Assembly (NCBI GenBank): GCA_002067095.1
Contig: MVQD01000037.1
Location: 17,098 to 81,097 of the forward strand
DNA length: 64,000 bases
From: Methanoregulaceae archaeon PtaB.Bin056
Lineage (GTDB): Archaea > Halobacteriota > Methanomicrobia > Methanomicrobiales > Methanospirillaceae
Direction of reading: 5' to 3'
The position numbers and the translations under genes were made by a program. Below, piece by piece: positions 25,923 to 35,217 of this stretch. A model generated the notes under the pieces. It was not told where the DNA came from. It saw only the letters and a program-made list of their open reading frames with translations, and ran no database searches. Position 1 is the stretch's first letter. Each line of letters opens with the position of its first letter.

Positions 25923-28664
25923 ATGCTCGAAGAGGAATACCAGCTCGAATATTTTAAGACCCACGGGCTCACGCGGAAGATATGCACCAGGTGCGGGTCG
26001 GCGTTCTGGACGAGGGACCCCGACACCGATATCTGCGGCGACGCCCCCTGTGAAACGTACAATTTTATCGGGGCCCCGATCTTCAGGCGCCACACCGTGG
26101 ACGAGATGAGGGAGGCATACCTCTCCTTCTTCGAAAAAAACGGCCATACAAGGATTAACCGCTATCCTGTCGCAGCACGCTGGCGGGACGATATTTACCT
26201 CACCATCGCCTCGATTGCAGATTTTCAGCCATGGGTGACCGGCGGGATTGTGCCTCCTCCTGCAAACCCGCTGACCATATCACAGCCCTGTATCAGGTTA
26301 AATGACCTCGACTCGGTTGGCCGATCAGGGCGGCACCTCACGCTCTTTGAGATGATGGCCCACCACGCCTTCAACTCTGAAGTCGAGGAGATCTACTGGA
26401 AAGAGCGAACAGTGGAACTCTGCGAGCAGTTCCTCTCTTCTATTGGCGGGGACCTCTCCCGCGTGACCTACAAGGAGCACCCATGGATCGGCGGGGGAAA
26501 CGCCGGCCCAAGCCTGGAAGTGCTTATCGGGGGTCTCGAGGTCGCGACGCTGGTCTTCATGAACCTCGGGAAGCAAAAGACCGGCAAACCCGGCATCGAG
26601 CTTGCGGGGGAGCCCTACTATCCCATGTCCAACTGGATCGTGGACACGGGGTACGGCCTGGAGCGTTTCGTATGGGCTTCACGAGGGTCGCCCACCATCT
26701 ACGATGCGGTCTTCCCCGAGATGGTCAGCAGAGTGATGGAGGCCGCGGGCCTTGCCCACGCCCTCGAGGACAAGGAGTATACCAAGATCCTCTCACTGAA
26801 CGCCAAGTTCGCGGGCGTTATGGATATATCGGGGACCAATCTTTACCAGCTGCGAAAGAAGGTCGCCACCGCTATCGATGTGCCCATCGAGCGCCTTGAC
26901 AGGATGATCGCCCCCATCGAGAAAGTATACGCGATCGTCGACCATACCCGATGCCTCGCCTACATGCTTGGCGACTGCATCGTGCCCTCCAACGTGAGGG
27001 AGGGGTATCTCGTCCGGCTGGTGCTACGCAGGACGCTGCGCATGATGAACGACCTCGGGATAAAGGAACCCCTGGCAGATCTTATCGAGCAGCAGATGAG
27101 AATAGTGGGGACCTCTTCCTTTGAGCAGGACATGTTCATCGTGCGCGAGATCGTGGAGCGCGAAGTGGAAAAGAGCAATGCCACGATGGAAAGGGGCACC
27201 AAGATCGTCCAGAGGATCGCCCGCACTTACAAGAACAGGCGGGAGAGGGTCCCCTTGAAAGAGGTGATCACCCTCTACGATTCGCACGGGATACCCCCCG
27301 AGATCGTCCGGGATGTGGCACTCAGGGAGGGTGCAGTCGTGGACCTTCCCGACAACTTCTACTCCCTCATCGCGGACATGCACTCCGAATCCGGAGCCGT
27401 CGTGGAAGAGGACCCCTTCGCCCGTTACCGGGACCGTATCTCCGCGCTTCCGGCAACAAGGAAACTCTTCTACGAGCAGCCCTGCGACATGGAGTTCGAT
27501 GCAATGGTCATCGACTTCTTTGACGGATACGTAGTAATGGATCAGACGCTCTTTTACCCCGAGGGGGGAGGCCAGCCCCCTGACAGCGGAATGCTGATGA
27601 CGGCGGAGAACATGGTCAGGGTTGACGATGTCAGGAAAGTAGGGGACGTGATCGTGCATCACGTGGCAGGCGGGACGCTGCGGAGAGGTGACCGTGTCAA
27701 GGGGATTGTAGATGAGGAACGACGCTGGTCCCTCATGCGCCACCATACCGCAACGCACCTCCTCCTCCACGCCGCAAAGGAGGTTCTCGGTGCGCACATC
27801 CACCAGGCAGGGGCCCAGAAAGGCCTTGAGAGCTCCAGGCTCGATATCCGTCACTACGCGCACATCACCCCGGACGAGCTGAAAAAGATCGAGATCGCGG
27901 TGAACCGCATGGTCATGGCCGACCAGGTAGTCGACGTCAAGCACCTTGACCGCACCCGGGCCGAGCAGCTCTACGGGTTTGCCCTCTACCAGGGGGGTGT
28001 CCCGCCGGGACGCGAGATCCGCATCGTGCAGGTCGGAGGGGACGTTGAGGCATGCGCAGGCACTCACTGCAGGAGCACCGGTGATATCGGGTTCGTCAAG
28101 ATTATCAGGGTTGAACACATCCAGGACGGGATCGAACGCATCGAGTTTGCAGCAGGGCTGGCCGCCGTAGAATACGTGCACCGCATTGAATCCCTGATGA
28201 CCCAGGCCGCAGATGTACTCTCCGTCCAGTACGAGAACCTGCCAGCAACCGTGAGCCGGTTCTTCTCTGAGTGGAAAGGCCAGAAGAAGGAGATCGAACG
28301 ACTCCGCCAGAGAATCGTGGAACTGGAGATGGAACACCTCACGCCTGAGACGGTCAATGGCACCCCGCTTCTCGTGCGCCAGATTGACCTCTCCAGCAAG
28401 GAGCTGGCGGCAATCGGGGGGAGTCTCGCGGAAAAAGGAGGGGTCGCTCTGCTTGCAAGCGGCTCCGACCCTGCAACCGTACTCCTCATGTCGGGTTCCG
28501 AGAAGGTGAATGCCGGAGAGATAATCGGCCAGGTCTGCTCGCTGCTCGGCGGCAAGGGGGGCGGCTCAAGGACCATGGCCCAGGGGGGCGGCCCCGACGT
28601 GCAGCAGGTCGACCTTGCCCTGAGGGTCGGAAGGGAACGGATACTTGAGGCGCTGCGGGGCTAG
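25923..28664 (+). CDS. alaS: Alanyl-tRNA synthetase (archaeal type)
   Basis: A 913-residue synthetase that charges tRNA-Ala and edits mischarged Ser and Gly. The N-terminus begins with an archaeal zinc-like motif (CTRCGSAFWTRDPDTDICGD). The class II catalytic core follows (GRSGRHLTLFEMMAHHAFNS, GYGLERFVWASRG). The editing domain has HHTATHLLLHAA and CAGTHCRSTGDIG. The C-terminal dimer domain has the Gly-rich KGGGSRTMAQGGG. The ATG at 25923 is preceded by AGAAGAGG and is about 60 nt after the SWIM gene. Confidence 0.97.
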   Translation: MLEEEYQLEYFKTHGLTRKICTRCGSAFWTRDPDTDICGDAPCETYNFIGAPIFRRHTVDEMREAYLSFFEKNGHTRINRYPVAARWRDDIYLTIASIADFQPWVTGGIVPPPANPLTISQPCIRLNDLDSVGRSGRHLTLFEMMAHHAFNSEVEEIYWKERTVELCEQFLSSIGGDLSRVTYKEHPWIGGGNAGPSLEVLIGGLEVATLVFMNLGKQKTGKPGIELAGEPYYPMSNWIVDTGYGLERFVWASRGSPTIYDAVFPEMVSRVMEAAGLAHALEDKEYTKILSLNAKFAGVMDISGTNLYQLRKKVATAIDVPIERLDRMIAPIEKVYAIVDHTRCLAYMLGDCIVPSNVREGYLVRLVLRRTLRMMNDLGIKEPLADLIEQQMRIVGTSSFEQDMFIVREIVEREVEKSNATMERGTKIVQRIARTYKNRRERVPLKEVITLYDSHGIPPEIVRDVALREGAVVDLPDNFYSLIADMHSESGAVVEEDPFARYRDRISALPATRKLFYEQPCDMEFDAMVIDFFDGYVVMDQTLFYPEGGGQPPDSGMLMTAENMVRVDDVRKVGDVIVHHVAGGTLRRGDRVKGIVDEERRWSLMRHHTATHLLLHAAKEVLGAHIHQAGAQKGLESSRLDIRHYAHITPDELKKIEIAVNRMVMADQVVDVKHLDRTRAEQLYGFALYQGGVPPGREIRIVQVGGDVEACAGTHCRSTGDIGFVKIIRVEHIQDGIERIEFAAGLAAVEYVHRIESLMTQAADVLSVQYENLPATVSRFFSEWKGQKKEIERLRQRIVELEMEHLTPETVNGTPLLVRQIDLSSKELAAIGGSLAEKGGVALLASGSDPATVLLMSGSEKVNAGEIIGQVCSLLGGKGGGSRTMAQGGGPDVQQVDLALRVGRERILEALRG

Positions 28665-28686
28665 ACCTGCAGGCAGGGTGCAGCAG

Positions 28687-29325
28687 ATGAACAGTCTTCA
28701 CGACGGTGCAGGGGAAAAGGACCCGGGGGTTTTGGCAGGAGATGTGGTCGTGCTCCAGCCAGGCGACGAGCGGGCCCAGAAGATCGGCAAGGCGATTGCC
28801 AGCCAGTCTGCGAACGATATTCTGCACGCGCTTCAGGAGAGACCAAAGACCGCCGGAGACCTGGCATCGGCACTTTCCATGCCCATGGGGACAGTCAAGT
28901 ACCACCTTGAGAACCTCCTTGACGCGGGCCTCCTCGAGGTCCGCGAAACACGTTACAGCGTGAAGGGGAGGCAGATAAAAGTCTACGGGATCAAGGACCA
29001 GCTCCTCATCGTCGCGCCGAGAGTCCAGAACATCAGGTCCATCCTCCTCAAGTATGCCACCCTCTTTGGAATCATCGTCCTTGCCTCCATCGCGGGATAT
29101 GCGATGCTGCCGATCATGACTGCTCCTCCCGGGAGGGGAGGCGAAGATCTCGCAGCGTTCCAGGGGGAGAAAGCGGTCGGCATTATGTCCGAGCCTTCAC
29201 CTGCGGCCGGCGTCCTGCAGCAGGGAATCGCACCTGACCCGATCCTTGCGTTCTTTATCGGAGGGTGCCTGGTCATCGTCCTTCTTCTTATTTACGAAGT
29301 GGCAGTGTGGAGGAAATTGAAGTGA
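28687..29325 (+). CDS. Membrane-anchored winged-helix (ArsR-like) regulator
   Basis: A 212-residue protein. The winged helix is at about 30-100 (NDILHALQERPKTAGDLASA, then VKYHLENLLDAGLLEVRET). Two hydrophobic segments follow (about 115-137 and 185-205), with a Pro/Gly-rich loop between. The DNA-binding part would lie on the cytoplasmic face and the loop outside, a layout used by one-component membrane regulators. The signal is unknown. It starts 22 nt after alaS, so co-transcription is possible. Confidence 0.72.
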   Translation: MNSLHDGAGEKDPGVLAGDVVVLQPGDERAQKIGKAIASQSANDILHALQERPKTAGDLASALSMPMGTVKYHLENLLDAGLLEVRETRYSVKGRQIKVYGIKDQLLIVAPRVQNIRSILLKYATLFGIIVLASIAGYAMLPIMTAPPGRGGEDLAAFQGEKAVGIMSEPSPAAGVLQQGIAPDPILAFFIGGCLVIVLLLIYEVAVWRKLK

Positions 29326-29518
29326 GAAGAACGCTGCATGGGACCAATGGCAAAGGAAGGCTGAATTCGCTTTCCTTCAAGGACCTCTACCGTCTCAAAG
29401 GCTGATGCCATTTTTTCCCGTCTTTTACAGGATTCCGGCTCCCCTGCAGTGAATGCCCGGGCTGAAACGGCAAGTGCCCTTCCGGCCTTACAACCATGGT
29501 GCATCCCCTTCTCCCCGA

Positions 29519-30316
29519 TCACCTCTTCCGGATCCGTGGTGCCAGCACGCCTGCACCGATCAACGCTGCACAGAACCCTGCAATGGGTGCAGGTACGACA
29601 GTGGGGGGCGGTGTCTCCCCGGGGGACAGGGTGATCGCAGGAGATGCGATCGGGGTCTCTTCAGGGGGGCTGTCCACCATGAACTTCACCGTCGCCATGA
29701 ATCCCCTTACATCATAGAAGTCCACGTAATAGTTACCCCTCTCTGTGACCGGGATGGTCCTTGAGAAATATCCTTCATCCTTTCCTGTCCGGGTGGTAGT
29801 CCGGACATCCTGCGGGGGGAGTACTGCCCCCTGCGGCCCGCTGACTTTCAACGTGATCGTCGTGACTCCTGCCTTTGGAATATACCCTTCTATCCGGAGC
29901 GCTTCTCCCAGCACCTGATCCGAAGGGACGGTCAGGACGATCTCGCCTGAACGGTCAGTGATCCGAAAGACCCTCATGGTGACCGAATCTGACCCGAGTT
30001 TTGACCCGGGATCCGTCAGGAACCTTGCCTCTACCTTGTAATCTCCCGACAGCAATCCGGATGTCGGAAAGGATTCCTGGAAAGATTTGGACTCATCCAC
30101 GATGATGATCTTCCTTGCTACTTCCTCGGGGGTGGTGGGCTGCAGCCGGTAGATCACCAGGTCAAACTGGGTCCCCACGGGAAAGGTGGTGGTCCCCGAG
30201 ATCTCAAGAGGCGCCCCTGCCCTGATCTCTGCAGGCGCGGATATTGTGAGGACGTATGCCTGTGCGCTTCCGGCAAGGAGGAGCAGGCAAAGGAGGAAAA
30301 AAACTGCTGATCTCAT
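29519..30316 (-). CDS. Secreted beta-rich protein with C-terminal membrane anchor
   Basis: A 265-residue protein with a signal peptide (MRSAVFFLLCLLLLAGSAQA). An Ig-like beta-rich body follows (about 24-215, PAEIRAGAPLEISGTTTFPV, then VLGEALRIEGYIPKAGVTTI). A Thr/Pro stalk ends in a C-terminal anchor (PIAGFCAALIGAGVLAPRIR). A GTG at 30325 would add three residues. Similar to other Methanomicrobiales surface proteins; the precise family is not recognised. Facing the 30539 operon on the other strand, with 222 nt between. Confidence 0.7.
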   Translation of the reverse strand: MRSAVFFLLCLLLLAGSAQAYVLTISAPAEIRAGAPLEISGTTTFPVGTQFDLVIYRLQPTTPEEVARKIIIVDESKSFQESFPTSGLLSGDYKVEARFLTDPGSKLGSDSVTMRVFRITDRSGEIVLTVPSDQVLGEALRIEGYIPKAGVTTITLKVSGPQGAVLPPQDVRTTTRTGKDEGYFSRTIPVTERGNYYVDFYDVRGFMATVKFMVDSPPEETPIASPAITLSPGETPPPTVVPAPIAGFCAALIGAGVLAPRIRKR

Positions 30317-30538
30317 GAGATTCACTCAGTGGGCCGAAGATAATTAGTTTCTGTTCAGGAAAACACGGGGCAGGAGAATGGAAATCCACAATGGCGGGGA
30401 CTGAGTGCATCCCGCCGGGTGTGGTTTTTCCAAAATACCTGGAATTGAGAACAATTTCTGATTCTGTCGGAATAAATCTCCATTTTTCGACCGATTTTGG
30501 AATAAAATATATAAATAGTGAACACAAGTTTCTGTCAT

Positions 30539-31033
30539 ATGGATTCTGTGAAACTGAAGGTCCAGGAACGCGCTTTTCCAAGCAGGGGACGTGCCAGGTT
30601 GCACGAGAAATATCTCAGGCAACTGGGTATCAACGAAGGCGACGAGGTAGAAGTCTCAATCGAAGGGGCGGAAAAACCCGGCATCGTCGCAGTGTTTGCC
30701 GACACCCTGGTCGAGGAGGGGCATATCCGCCTCAGCCCCCAGGATATCGCGGCCATCGGAGCTGCCCCGGGGTCGACGGTGACGGTCAGAAAGAGGCCCC
30801 CCCTGGTGGACAGGGTGAAGAAAGGGGCGGAAGGTACCGCGGAGAAGATCAGAGAGGGGGCCGGCCAGGCCAGAGAGAAGATCAAGGGGGGAGCACCGCA
30901 GGCCTCGGAGAGAGTCAGGGAAGGGGCCGGCAAGGCTGCTGACAAGGTCAAGGAAGGAGCGGCTGCTGCAAAGGAATCCATCGAAAAGGGCACAGAGTCG
31001 GTGAAGAAGAGACTGCAGGACAAGGACCTGTGA
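30539..31033 (+). CDS. Double-psi-barrel-like protein with LEA-type 11-residue repeats
   Basis: A 164-residue protein. Residues 10-85 (SRGRARLHEKYLRQLGINEG, then GHIRLSPQDIAAIGAAPGST) resemble the N-terminal double-psi barrel of Cdc48/VAT. Residues 94-159 consist of six exact 11-residue units: KKGAEGTAEKI, REGAGQAREKI, KGGAPQASERV, REGAGKAADKV, KEGAAAAKESI, EKGTESVKKRL. This is a hendecad pattern of group 3 LEA or apolipoprotein-like amphipathic helices, which bind membranes or protect proteins. First gene of a six-gene operon. The role is inference. Confidence 0.72.
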   Translation: MDSVKLKVQERAFPSRGRARLHEKYLRQLGINEGDEVEVSIEGAEKPGIVAVFADTLVEEGHIRLSPQDIAAIGAAPGSTVTVRKRPPLVDRVKKGAEGTAEKIREGAGQAREKIKGGAPQASERVREGAGKAADKVKEGAAAAKESIEKGTESVKKRLQDKDL

Positions 31034-31049
31034 CCAGGGGAGGCGACCG

Positions 31050-31433
31050 ATGACAGATATCTGGGTGACCTTCAATCAATCCTTCCCCATCCTCCTGATC
31101 ATACTCGGGCTGGTCATCTTTTACTTCATCATCCGCGAGATCCGGATCATGTACACAAAGACCAGGATTGCAAAGCTGGACCTCGAGAAGGAGAAACTCC
31201 AGCTGATCAAGGCAGATCTGGAGCAGAAAGGCCACCCGTTCTTTCGCGTCTCTCCTGCAAAGCAGGAGGAGCTCCGGAGCCTTGACGAGGAGAACACAAT
31301 GCTTGAGACCGATATATTTGCCCAGCAGAGCGCGGTGGAGAAGCGGATCCAGAGGCTCGAGAGCAAAGTCAAGCTGACCAAGCTCGACCACATGATCGAG
31401 AAGATCAAAAAAGAAGAGGACCGCCTGGGGTGA
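31050..31433 (+). CDS. Single-helix membrane protein with coiled coil
   Basis: A 127-residue protein. One N-terminal transmembrane helix (about 10-31, FPILLIILGLVIFYFIIREI) is followed by a long charged coiled coil (about 40-125). The soluble part would face the cytoplasm. It starts 16 nt after the LEA-type gene, with GGGGAGG upstream, and precedes three more small coiled-coil genes. Family unknown. Confidence 0.68.
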   Translation: MTDIWVTFNQSFPILLIILGLVIFYFIIREIRIMYTKTRIAKLDLEKEKLQLIKADLEQKGHPFFRVSPAKQEELRSLDEENTMLETDIFAQQSAVEKRIQRLESKVKLTKLDHMIEKIKKEEDRLG

Positions 31434-31439
31434 TCATGC

Positions 31440-31748
31440 ATGACAGTCTATGAAACACCTGATGCGACTGAGGGGAAGCATTCCTTCCTCGACGGAATAA
31501 AGGAGATCCCTGGCTATATCGACCAGAGACTCCCGACCCTGGACAAGGACTTTGACCTTTACTTCGAAGAGAACCTGCCAGCAATCATCGAAGAGTGGGG
31601 CCTTCTCAGCAGCGTCCATCTCACCCAGCTCGAACGGCGTATCACACGGATCCACCAGCAGGTCGATTACCTGGAGAAGGAACGGGCCACTCTCGAGGAG
31701 AGGGCCGCCAGGCTTGATAGGGAACTCAAAATTCTGGAGGGATTATGA
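31440..31748 (+). CDS. Small coiled-coil protein with DEW-type motif
   Basis: A 102-residue soluble protein. It carries GYIDQRLPTL and later LPAIIEEWGLLS, the same YIDxR/DEW pattern as the next two gene products, then a C-terminal coiled coil (QLERRITRIHQQVDYLEKER). Overlaps the next gene by ATGA and starts 6 nt after the previous stop. Probably heterotypic coiled-coil partners; that is inference. Confidence 0.65.
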   Translation: MTVYETPDATEGKHSFLDGIKEIPGYIDQRLPTLDKDFDLYFEENLPAIIEEWGLLSSVHLTQLERRITRIHQQVDYLEKERATLEERAARLDRELKILEGL

Positions 31749-31966
31749 TGCGATCAGACTACATGGAGCGTTATATCGACCGCCGGATGAAGTATCTCAT
31801 CGATGAATGGAACCTCGCAACGAGAAATGACCTCGGCGACCTTTATACGAGGCTCCATGTGATCGAGGATGAAGCGAGGAGATGTGCCGGATTTGAAGCA
31901 ACCGCCTCAGCAAAGATGACCGAACTCGAGAAGCGCCTCCTGCACCTGAAAGGAGTGATGAAATGA
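31745..31966 (+). CDS. Small coiled-coil protein with YIDRR/DEW motif
   Basis: A 73-residue protein, MERYIDRRMKYLIDEWNLAT near the N-terminus, then a helical tail (ASAKMTELEKRLLHLKGVMK). It is a compact version of the neighbouring proteins, so these genes probably arose by duplication. Overlaps both neighbours by 4 nt. Either of two adjacent ATGs could be the start. Confidence 0.62.
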   Translation: MMRSDYMERYIDRRMKYLIDEWNLATRNDLGDLYTRLHVIEDEARRCAGFEATASAKMTELEKRLLHLKGVMK

Positions 31967-32301
31967 CCGTGGTCGAAGCGCTCCTGATCCTCCTGCTCAT
32001 ACTCCTGATAGCGTTCATCATATACTACTACTTCCGCGGTTCATCCGGCAAGCTTGAGATATCCCGGCCGATGGAGAGCAGGATTGATGAATACCTTGAC
32101 CGGCGTTTCGATGCGATGATTGACGAATGGTCACTTGTCCGGAGGCCACAGGCGCTGAAGTTCAGGGACGAGAAGCTCGCCGACATCTCCCGGGAAGAGA
32201 AGAGGATGGCCTCCCTGGTCGGGTTCGAGAAAGAGTTCGGGGAGAAGATGGCTTCCCTGGAGGAGCGGCTTGAGACTCTGGAAAAGCAGGTCATCAGGTA
32301 G
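31963..32301 (+). CDS. Membrane-anchored coiled-coil protein with DEW motif
   Basis: A 112-residue protein. A strong N-terminal transmembrane helix (about 5-25, ALLILLLILLIAFIIYYYF) is followed by EYLDRRFDAMIDEWSLVR and a coiled-coil tail to residue 112. It shares the motif with the two preceding genes, linking soluble and membrane-bound members. Function unknown. Confidence 0.65.
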   Translation: MTVVEALLILLLILLIAFIIYYYFRGSSGKLEISRPMESRIDEYLDRRFDAMIDEWSLVRRPQALKFRDEKLADISREEKRMASLVGFEKEFGEKMASLEERLETLEKQVIR

Positions 32302-32581
32302 CAGGCGACCCGGGAGTGAGAAGGGGGACCTGGTATCCCGGCTGAAGAAGGACATTCCACGGATGAGGAACCAGGGGGAGCCCCCTGAGAAGGATCCGGC
32401 TCATTTCTCCGGGTTCCTGTGCGATCTCTGCAACAGCGCGTTCGCATACCATGAACTCAGGCAGTGTATCCTGTGCGGCAGGTGGGCATGTCAGTCCTGC
32501 TGGACACCGGAGTTTTATGTATGCAACTCATGCAACGGGATGATCACGCTGCATACCCTTGGCGATAAGAGCACGAAGTAA
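32270..32581 (+). CDS. Small Cys-rich zinc-binding protein
   Basis: About 103 residues, with the certain part from the ATG at 32363. Eight Cys in CxxC pairs: FLCDLCNSAF, CILCGRWACQSCW, VCNSCNG, a FYVE/B-box-like spacing that would bind two zinc ions. The start is uncertain: TTG at 32270 has AGGAG upstream but its first residues are Arg/Ser-rich and doubtful, while the ATG at 32363 lacks a ribosome site. Last gene of the operon. Confidence 0.6.
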   Translation: MRLWKSRSSGSRRPGSEKGDLVSRLKKDIPRMRNQGEPPEKDPAHFSGFLCDLCNSAFAYHELRQCILCGRWACQSCWTPEFYVCNSCNGMITLHTLGDKSTK

Positions 32582-32700
32582 AGAAAAAGCTCCATTTATC
32601 CCCTCTCCCCATTTATCCCGGATTTTTTTTATGATGCGTGGCGGGTGAATATCCCGGGATCCCGGCGCTTTCTGCGGTGGAAGCCTCGATATATTGATAC

Positions 32701-33294
32701 ATGGCGGATGCGCCATACATCTTTATGCCTGACACGGTAGTTGTGGTCACCCCCTGCGACAGGGGATGGGGTGCGCTCCTTGTTCTTGGACTCCTCTCGA
32801 TCCTCTTCGGGGTCCTCATGATACTCTTTCCCGATCTCACGGCGATTGCGGTCGTGACGCTCATCGGGGTGCTCGTCATCATCCTCGGCGCCATCATGCT
32901 CCTCTCGTCACTCTTTTTACCTGCCGGGGCAGCGCGGTCAACTCTCCTCCTCTTCGGAGGCCTGGCAGGGCTTCTGATCGGAGTGGGGATAATCGTCTAC
33001 CCCATCCTTGCCGGTGCCGTGATCACCGAGATCATCGGGGCGGTGATCTTTGTCATCGGGATGATGCAGATCCTCTTTGGCCTGGTATTTGAAAAGGACA
33101 GAAGGAGGGGCCTGTACTTCATCGCAGGGATACTCTCCGCAATATTTGCGCTGCTGATCGTCTTTTATCCCTTCATCGGCAGCATTGTCCTCTTTGGGTA
33201 TCTCCTCGCCATCTACTTCCTCCTCCTGGGGATTATGATGGTGATCGCCGGGTACCTCGGCCACTCTCTCTGCACCAGGTATGCAGAGTCCTGA
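32701..33294 (+). CDS. DUF308/HdeD-family membrane protein
   Basis: A 197-residue integral membrane protein with six hydrophobic helices in pairs, as in HdeD. Typical stretches are LLVLGLLSILFGVLMILFPD, LLIGVGIIVYPILAGAV and IIGAVIFVIGMMQILFGLVF. HdeD is an acid-stress membrane protein in E. coli; the archaeal role is not known. It lies 119 nt after the zinc-protein gene and may have its own promoter. Confidence 0.82.
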   Translation: MADAPYIFMPDTVVVVTPCDRGWGALLVLGLLSILFGVLMILFPDLTAIAVVTLIGVLVIILGAIMLLSSLFLPAGAARSTLLLFGGLAGLLIGVGIIVYPILAGAVITEIIGAVIFVIGMMQILFGLVFEKDRRRGLYFIAGILSAIFALLIVFYPFIGSIVLFGYLLAIYFLLLGIMMVIAGYLGHSLCTRYAES

Positions 33295-33331
33295 TACCTC
33301 TGCTTGCTTTTTCCTTCAGGGCCGGGAAACC

Positions 33332-33958
33332 TTATCCCACCTTTTTGCGGGCGAGCTTCCCTGACAGCACCAGGATAACGATTCCCGCCGCTCCCACCAC
33401 CCCAAGGATGAATACGTCCTCAATACTCTTTATGTGCTGAGCAATGAAGATCACGAACGCCGCAGCGATCACAAAACCGACCGTGGTAAAGACCGCCGCA
33501 AGCCACCGGTTCCACCCCAGTATCCATGCAATGATGGGTGTCCCGTAGAGACCTATCCCTGGTATCCAGGCAATGAGGGTGCACGAGACGGCCCCGTACT
33601 TCTGGATCGCGGGATATTTCTCCATCTTCTTTCCAACCTTCGCAATCCAGCGTGAGACCCGTTCTGACGTGAGTGCCAGGCTCTCGCATACTTCCAGGAT
33701 TGCCAGCACGACGCCGAAAGAAAACGATGCCATGACTGCGAGTATTGTGACAGGAGAAAGCCCAAGCGGCCCTCCAAGCGGGGGTGCGGCCGCCTGGAGG
33801 ATGAACGTGGAGGCGAGAAAACTGAGGATGGTTGCTGCCGGTATTTCGAGCACCATGCCCAATGTGACCGGGACTGCAATCACGAAGAGAAAGAAGAAGA
33901 TCAGCGCCTTTGAGAGTTCTTTTAGGACCCTGAGTGTCGAAAGGAACCTGGCGCGCAT
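33332..33958 (-). CDS. Small multidrug export-like membrane protein (PF06695-type)
   Basis: A 208-residue membrane protein with about five helices. The loop-helix AIQKYGAVSCTLIAWIPGIG then LYGTPIIAWILGWNRW is characteristic of the COG2426 family. Despite the family name, transport has not been demonstrated. A paralogue is at 54991-55749. Confidence 0.75.
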   Translation of the reverse strand: MRARFLSTLRVLKELSKALIFFFLFVIAVPVTLGMVLEIPAATILSFLASTFILQAAAPPLGGPLGLSPVTILAVMASFSFGVVLAILEVCESLALTSERVSRWIAKVGKKMEKYPAIQKYGAVSCTLIAWIPGIGLYGTPIIAWILGWNRWLAAVFTTVGFVIAAAFVIFIAQHIKSIEDVFILGVVGAAGIVILVLSGKLARKKVG

Positions 33959-34098
33959 ACTCAGACATCACCGGGAGCACTGTTATCTCTTTTCATCATC
34001 GGTTGCCGGATATCCGTTCTTTTTTCCCTTATACGCCAGGCAGCGGTATCTATAGGAGTGGTGCGTCTTCTTGCCTTTCAATTCGCGGTATCCTCTCA

Positions 34099-35010
34099 TC
34101 AGGGACTCGGACTCTTTCGCACAGCGCGCATCTTCTCCCGCAATCTCCACCCGCTCGAGGCCATGGCGATCCCGAGGAGGAACACCAGTATCCCGAAGGT
34201 CTCCATGAGCAGTTCAAGCATCGCATCGGGCACGATCAGTATGCCTGCGGCCAGGATAAACGAGAAGACGCCAATTCCCATCCGGCGGAAAAAACCTTCC
34301 GGCACCTCCCTTCTTCCCCGAGCCACGCGGGAGAATGACATATAGGCACTCCCAAACGCCCAGGACGCAAGGATCAAAAGAAGGAGCTGGATCCACACAT
34401 CCAGCGGAAAGTCAAATGTCACGATGCCAAGAACCACGAGGGAGATGCCGATAAAAAAACTCCCCGGGGAGACCAGGGCTCTCTGGTGCAGGCTGATGCC
34501 TTTGCGGGAAATGACGATCCCAAGCGCGATGATCCCGAGGGGGAACAAAAGAGAGACGATCCCCCCGAAACTACCCAATGGATTTCCAAAGACCCATATC
34601 CCTATGAGTGCAAGGGCACACCCTGCAAGGAAAAGCACCTGCCAGGTCCGCTTCTGCTCCTTTAATTCCATGTCAACGTACCGGCCGGGACCGCGCCTTG
34701 CGGCGGCAACCAGCGTGATGAAGGTATCGGCGATCATCAGGAGGAGGGGCGCATCGTCCAGGAGGTGGAGAAGAGGATGGGCTTTCGGGTCATAACGGTC
34801 AAGGTGCACCTTCCACTCCGCAACAGTCTCGTGCGCATGGTACTGGCCTTTCCTGTAACTTGCGATGGTCCCTGGAGTAGGGATGTTGATCAAAGACCGC
34901 TCCCACCCTGCATCCAGCGGCTCTGTGACCGATTCTTTTGGAACAGCAACCTGCCAGATCCCCTGGTGCAAGGGGCCCAGGAGATCGTCAAGTCTGGTCA
35001 CGTCACTCAC
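34099..35010 (-). CDS. Multi-helix membrane protein with soluble N-terminal domain
   Basis: A 303-residue protein starting with GTG (MSDVTRLDDLLGPLHQGIWQ). Residues 1-125 are soluble. Residues 130-290 hold about six hydrophobic helices in pairs with DUF308-like rhythm (LFLAGCALALIGIWVFGNP, then FILAAGILIVPDAMLELLME), so it may be a distant HdeD relative. The family is uncertain. It is monocistronic. Confidence 0.65.
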   Translation of the reverse strand: MSDVTRLDDLLGPLHQGIWQVAVPKESVTEPLDAGWERSLINIPTPGTIASYRKGQYHAHETVAEWKVHLDRYDPKAHPLLHLLDDAPLLLMIADTFITLVAAARRGPGRYVDMELKEQKRTWQVLFLAGCALALIGIWVFGNPLGSFGGIVSLLFPLGIIALGIVISRKGISLHQRALVSPGSFFIGISLVVLGIVTFDFPLDVWIQLLLLILASWAFGSAYMSFSRVARGRREVPEGFFRRMGIGVFSFILAAGILIVPDAMLELLMETFGILVFLLGIAMASSGWRLREKMRAVRKSPSP

Positions 35011-35217
35011 ATCACGGTGGGTTGGAGCTTTGCATCAACATTGTGAAAATGGTTCCTGCGAAGGCAGCGGCAAAACCGATAATTCATGATGGGGGGTGAG
35101 AGTGTTTTCATATATCCCTCACCCTGCATCTTCCCCTGGTGAAGTGAACACCTCGCCTTGCCCTCCACAACCCGCGTGACCGATAGCTTAAGGTAGCCGA
35201 CCCTTGAGTATTCATGC

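Noticed and set aside
27024..28337. A 437-codon minus-strand frame within alaS
   Set aside because: His/Asp-rich shadow of a GC-rich gene with unmistakable synthetase motifs on the other strand.
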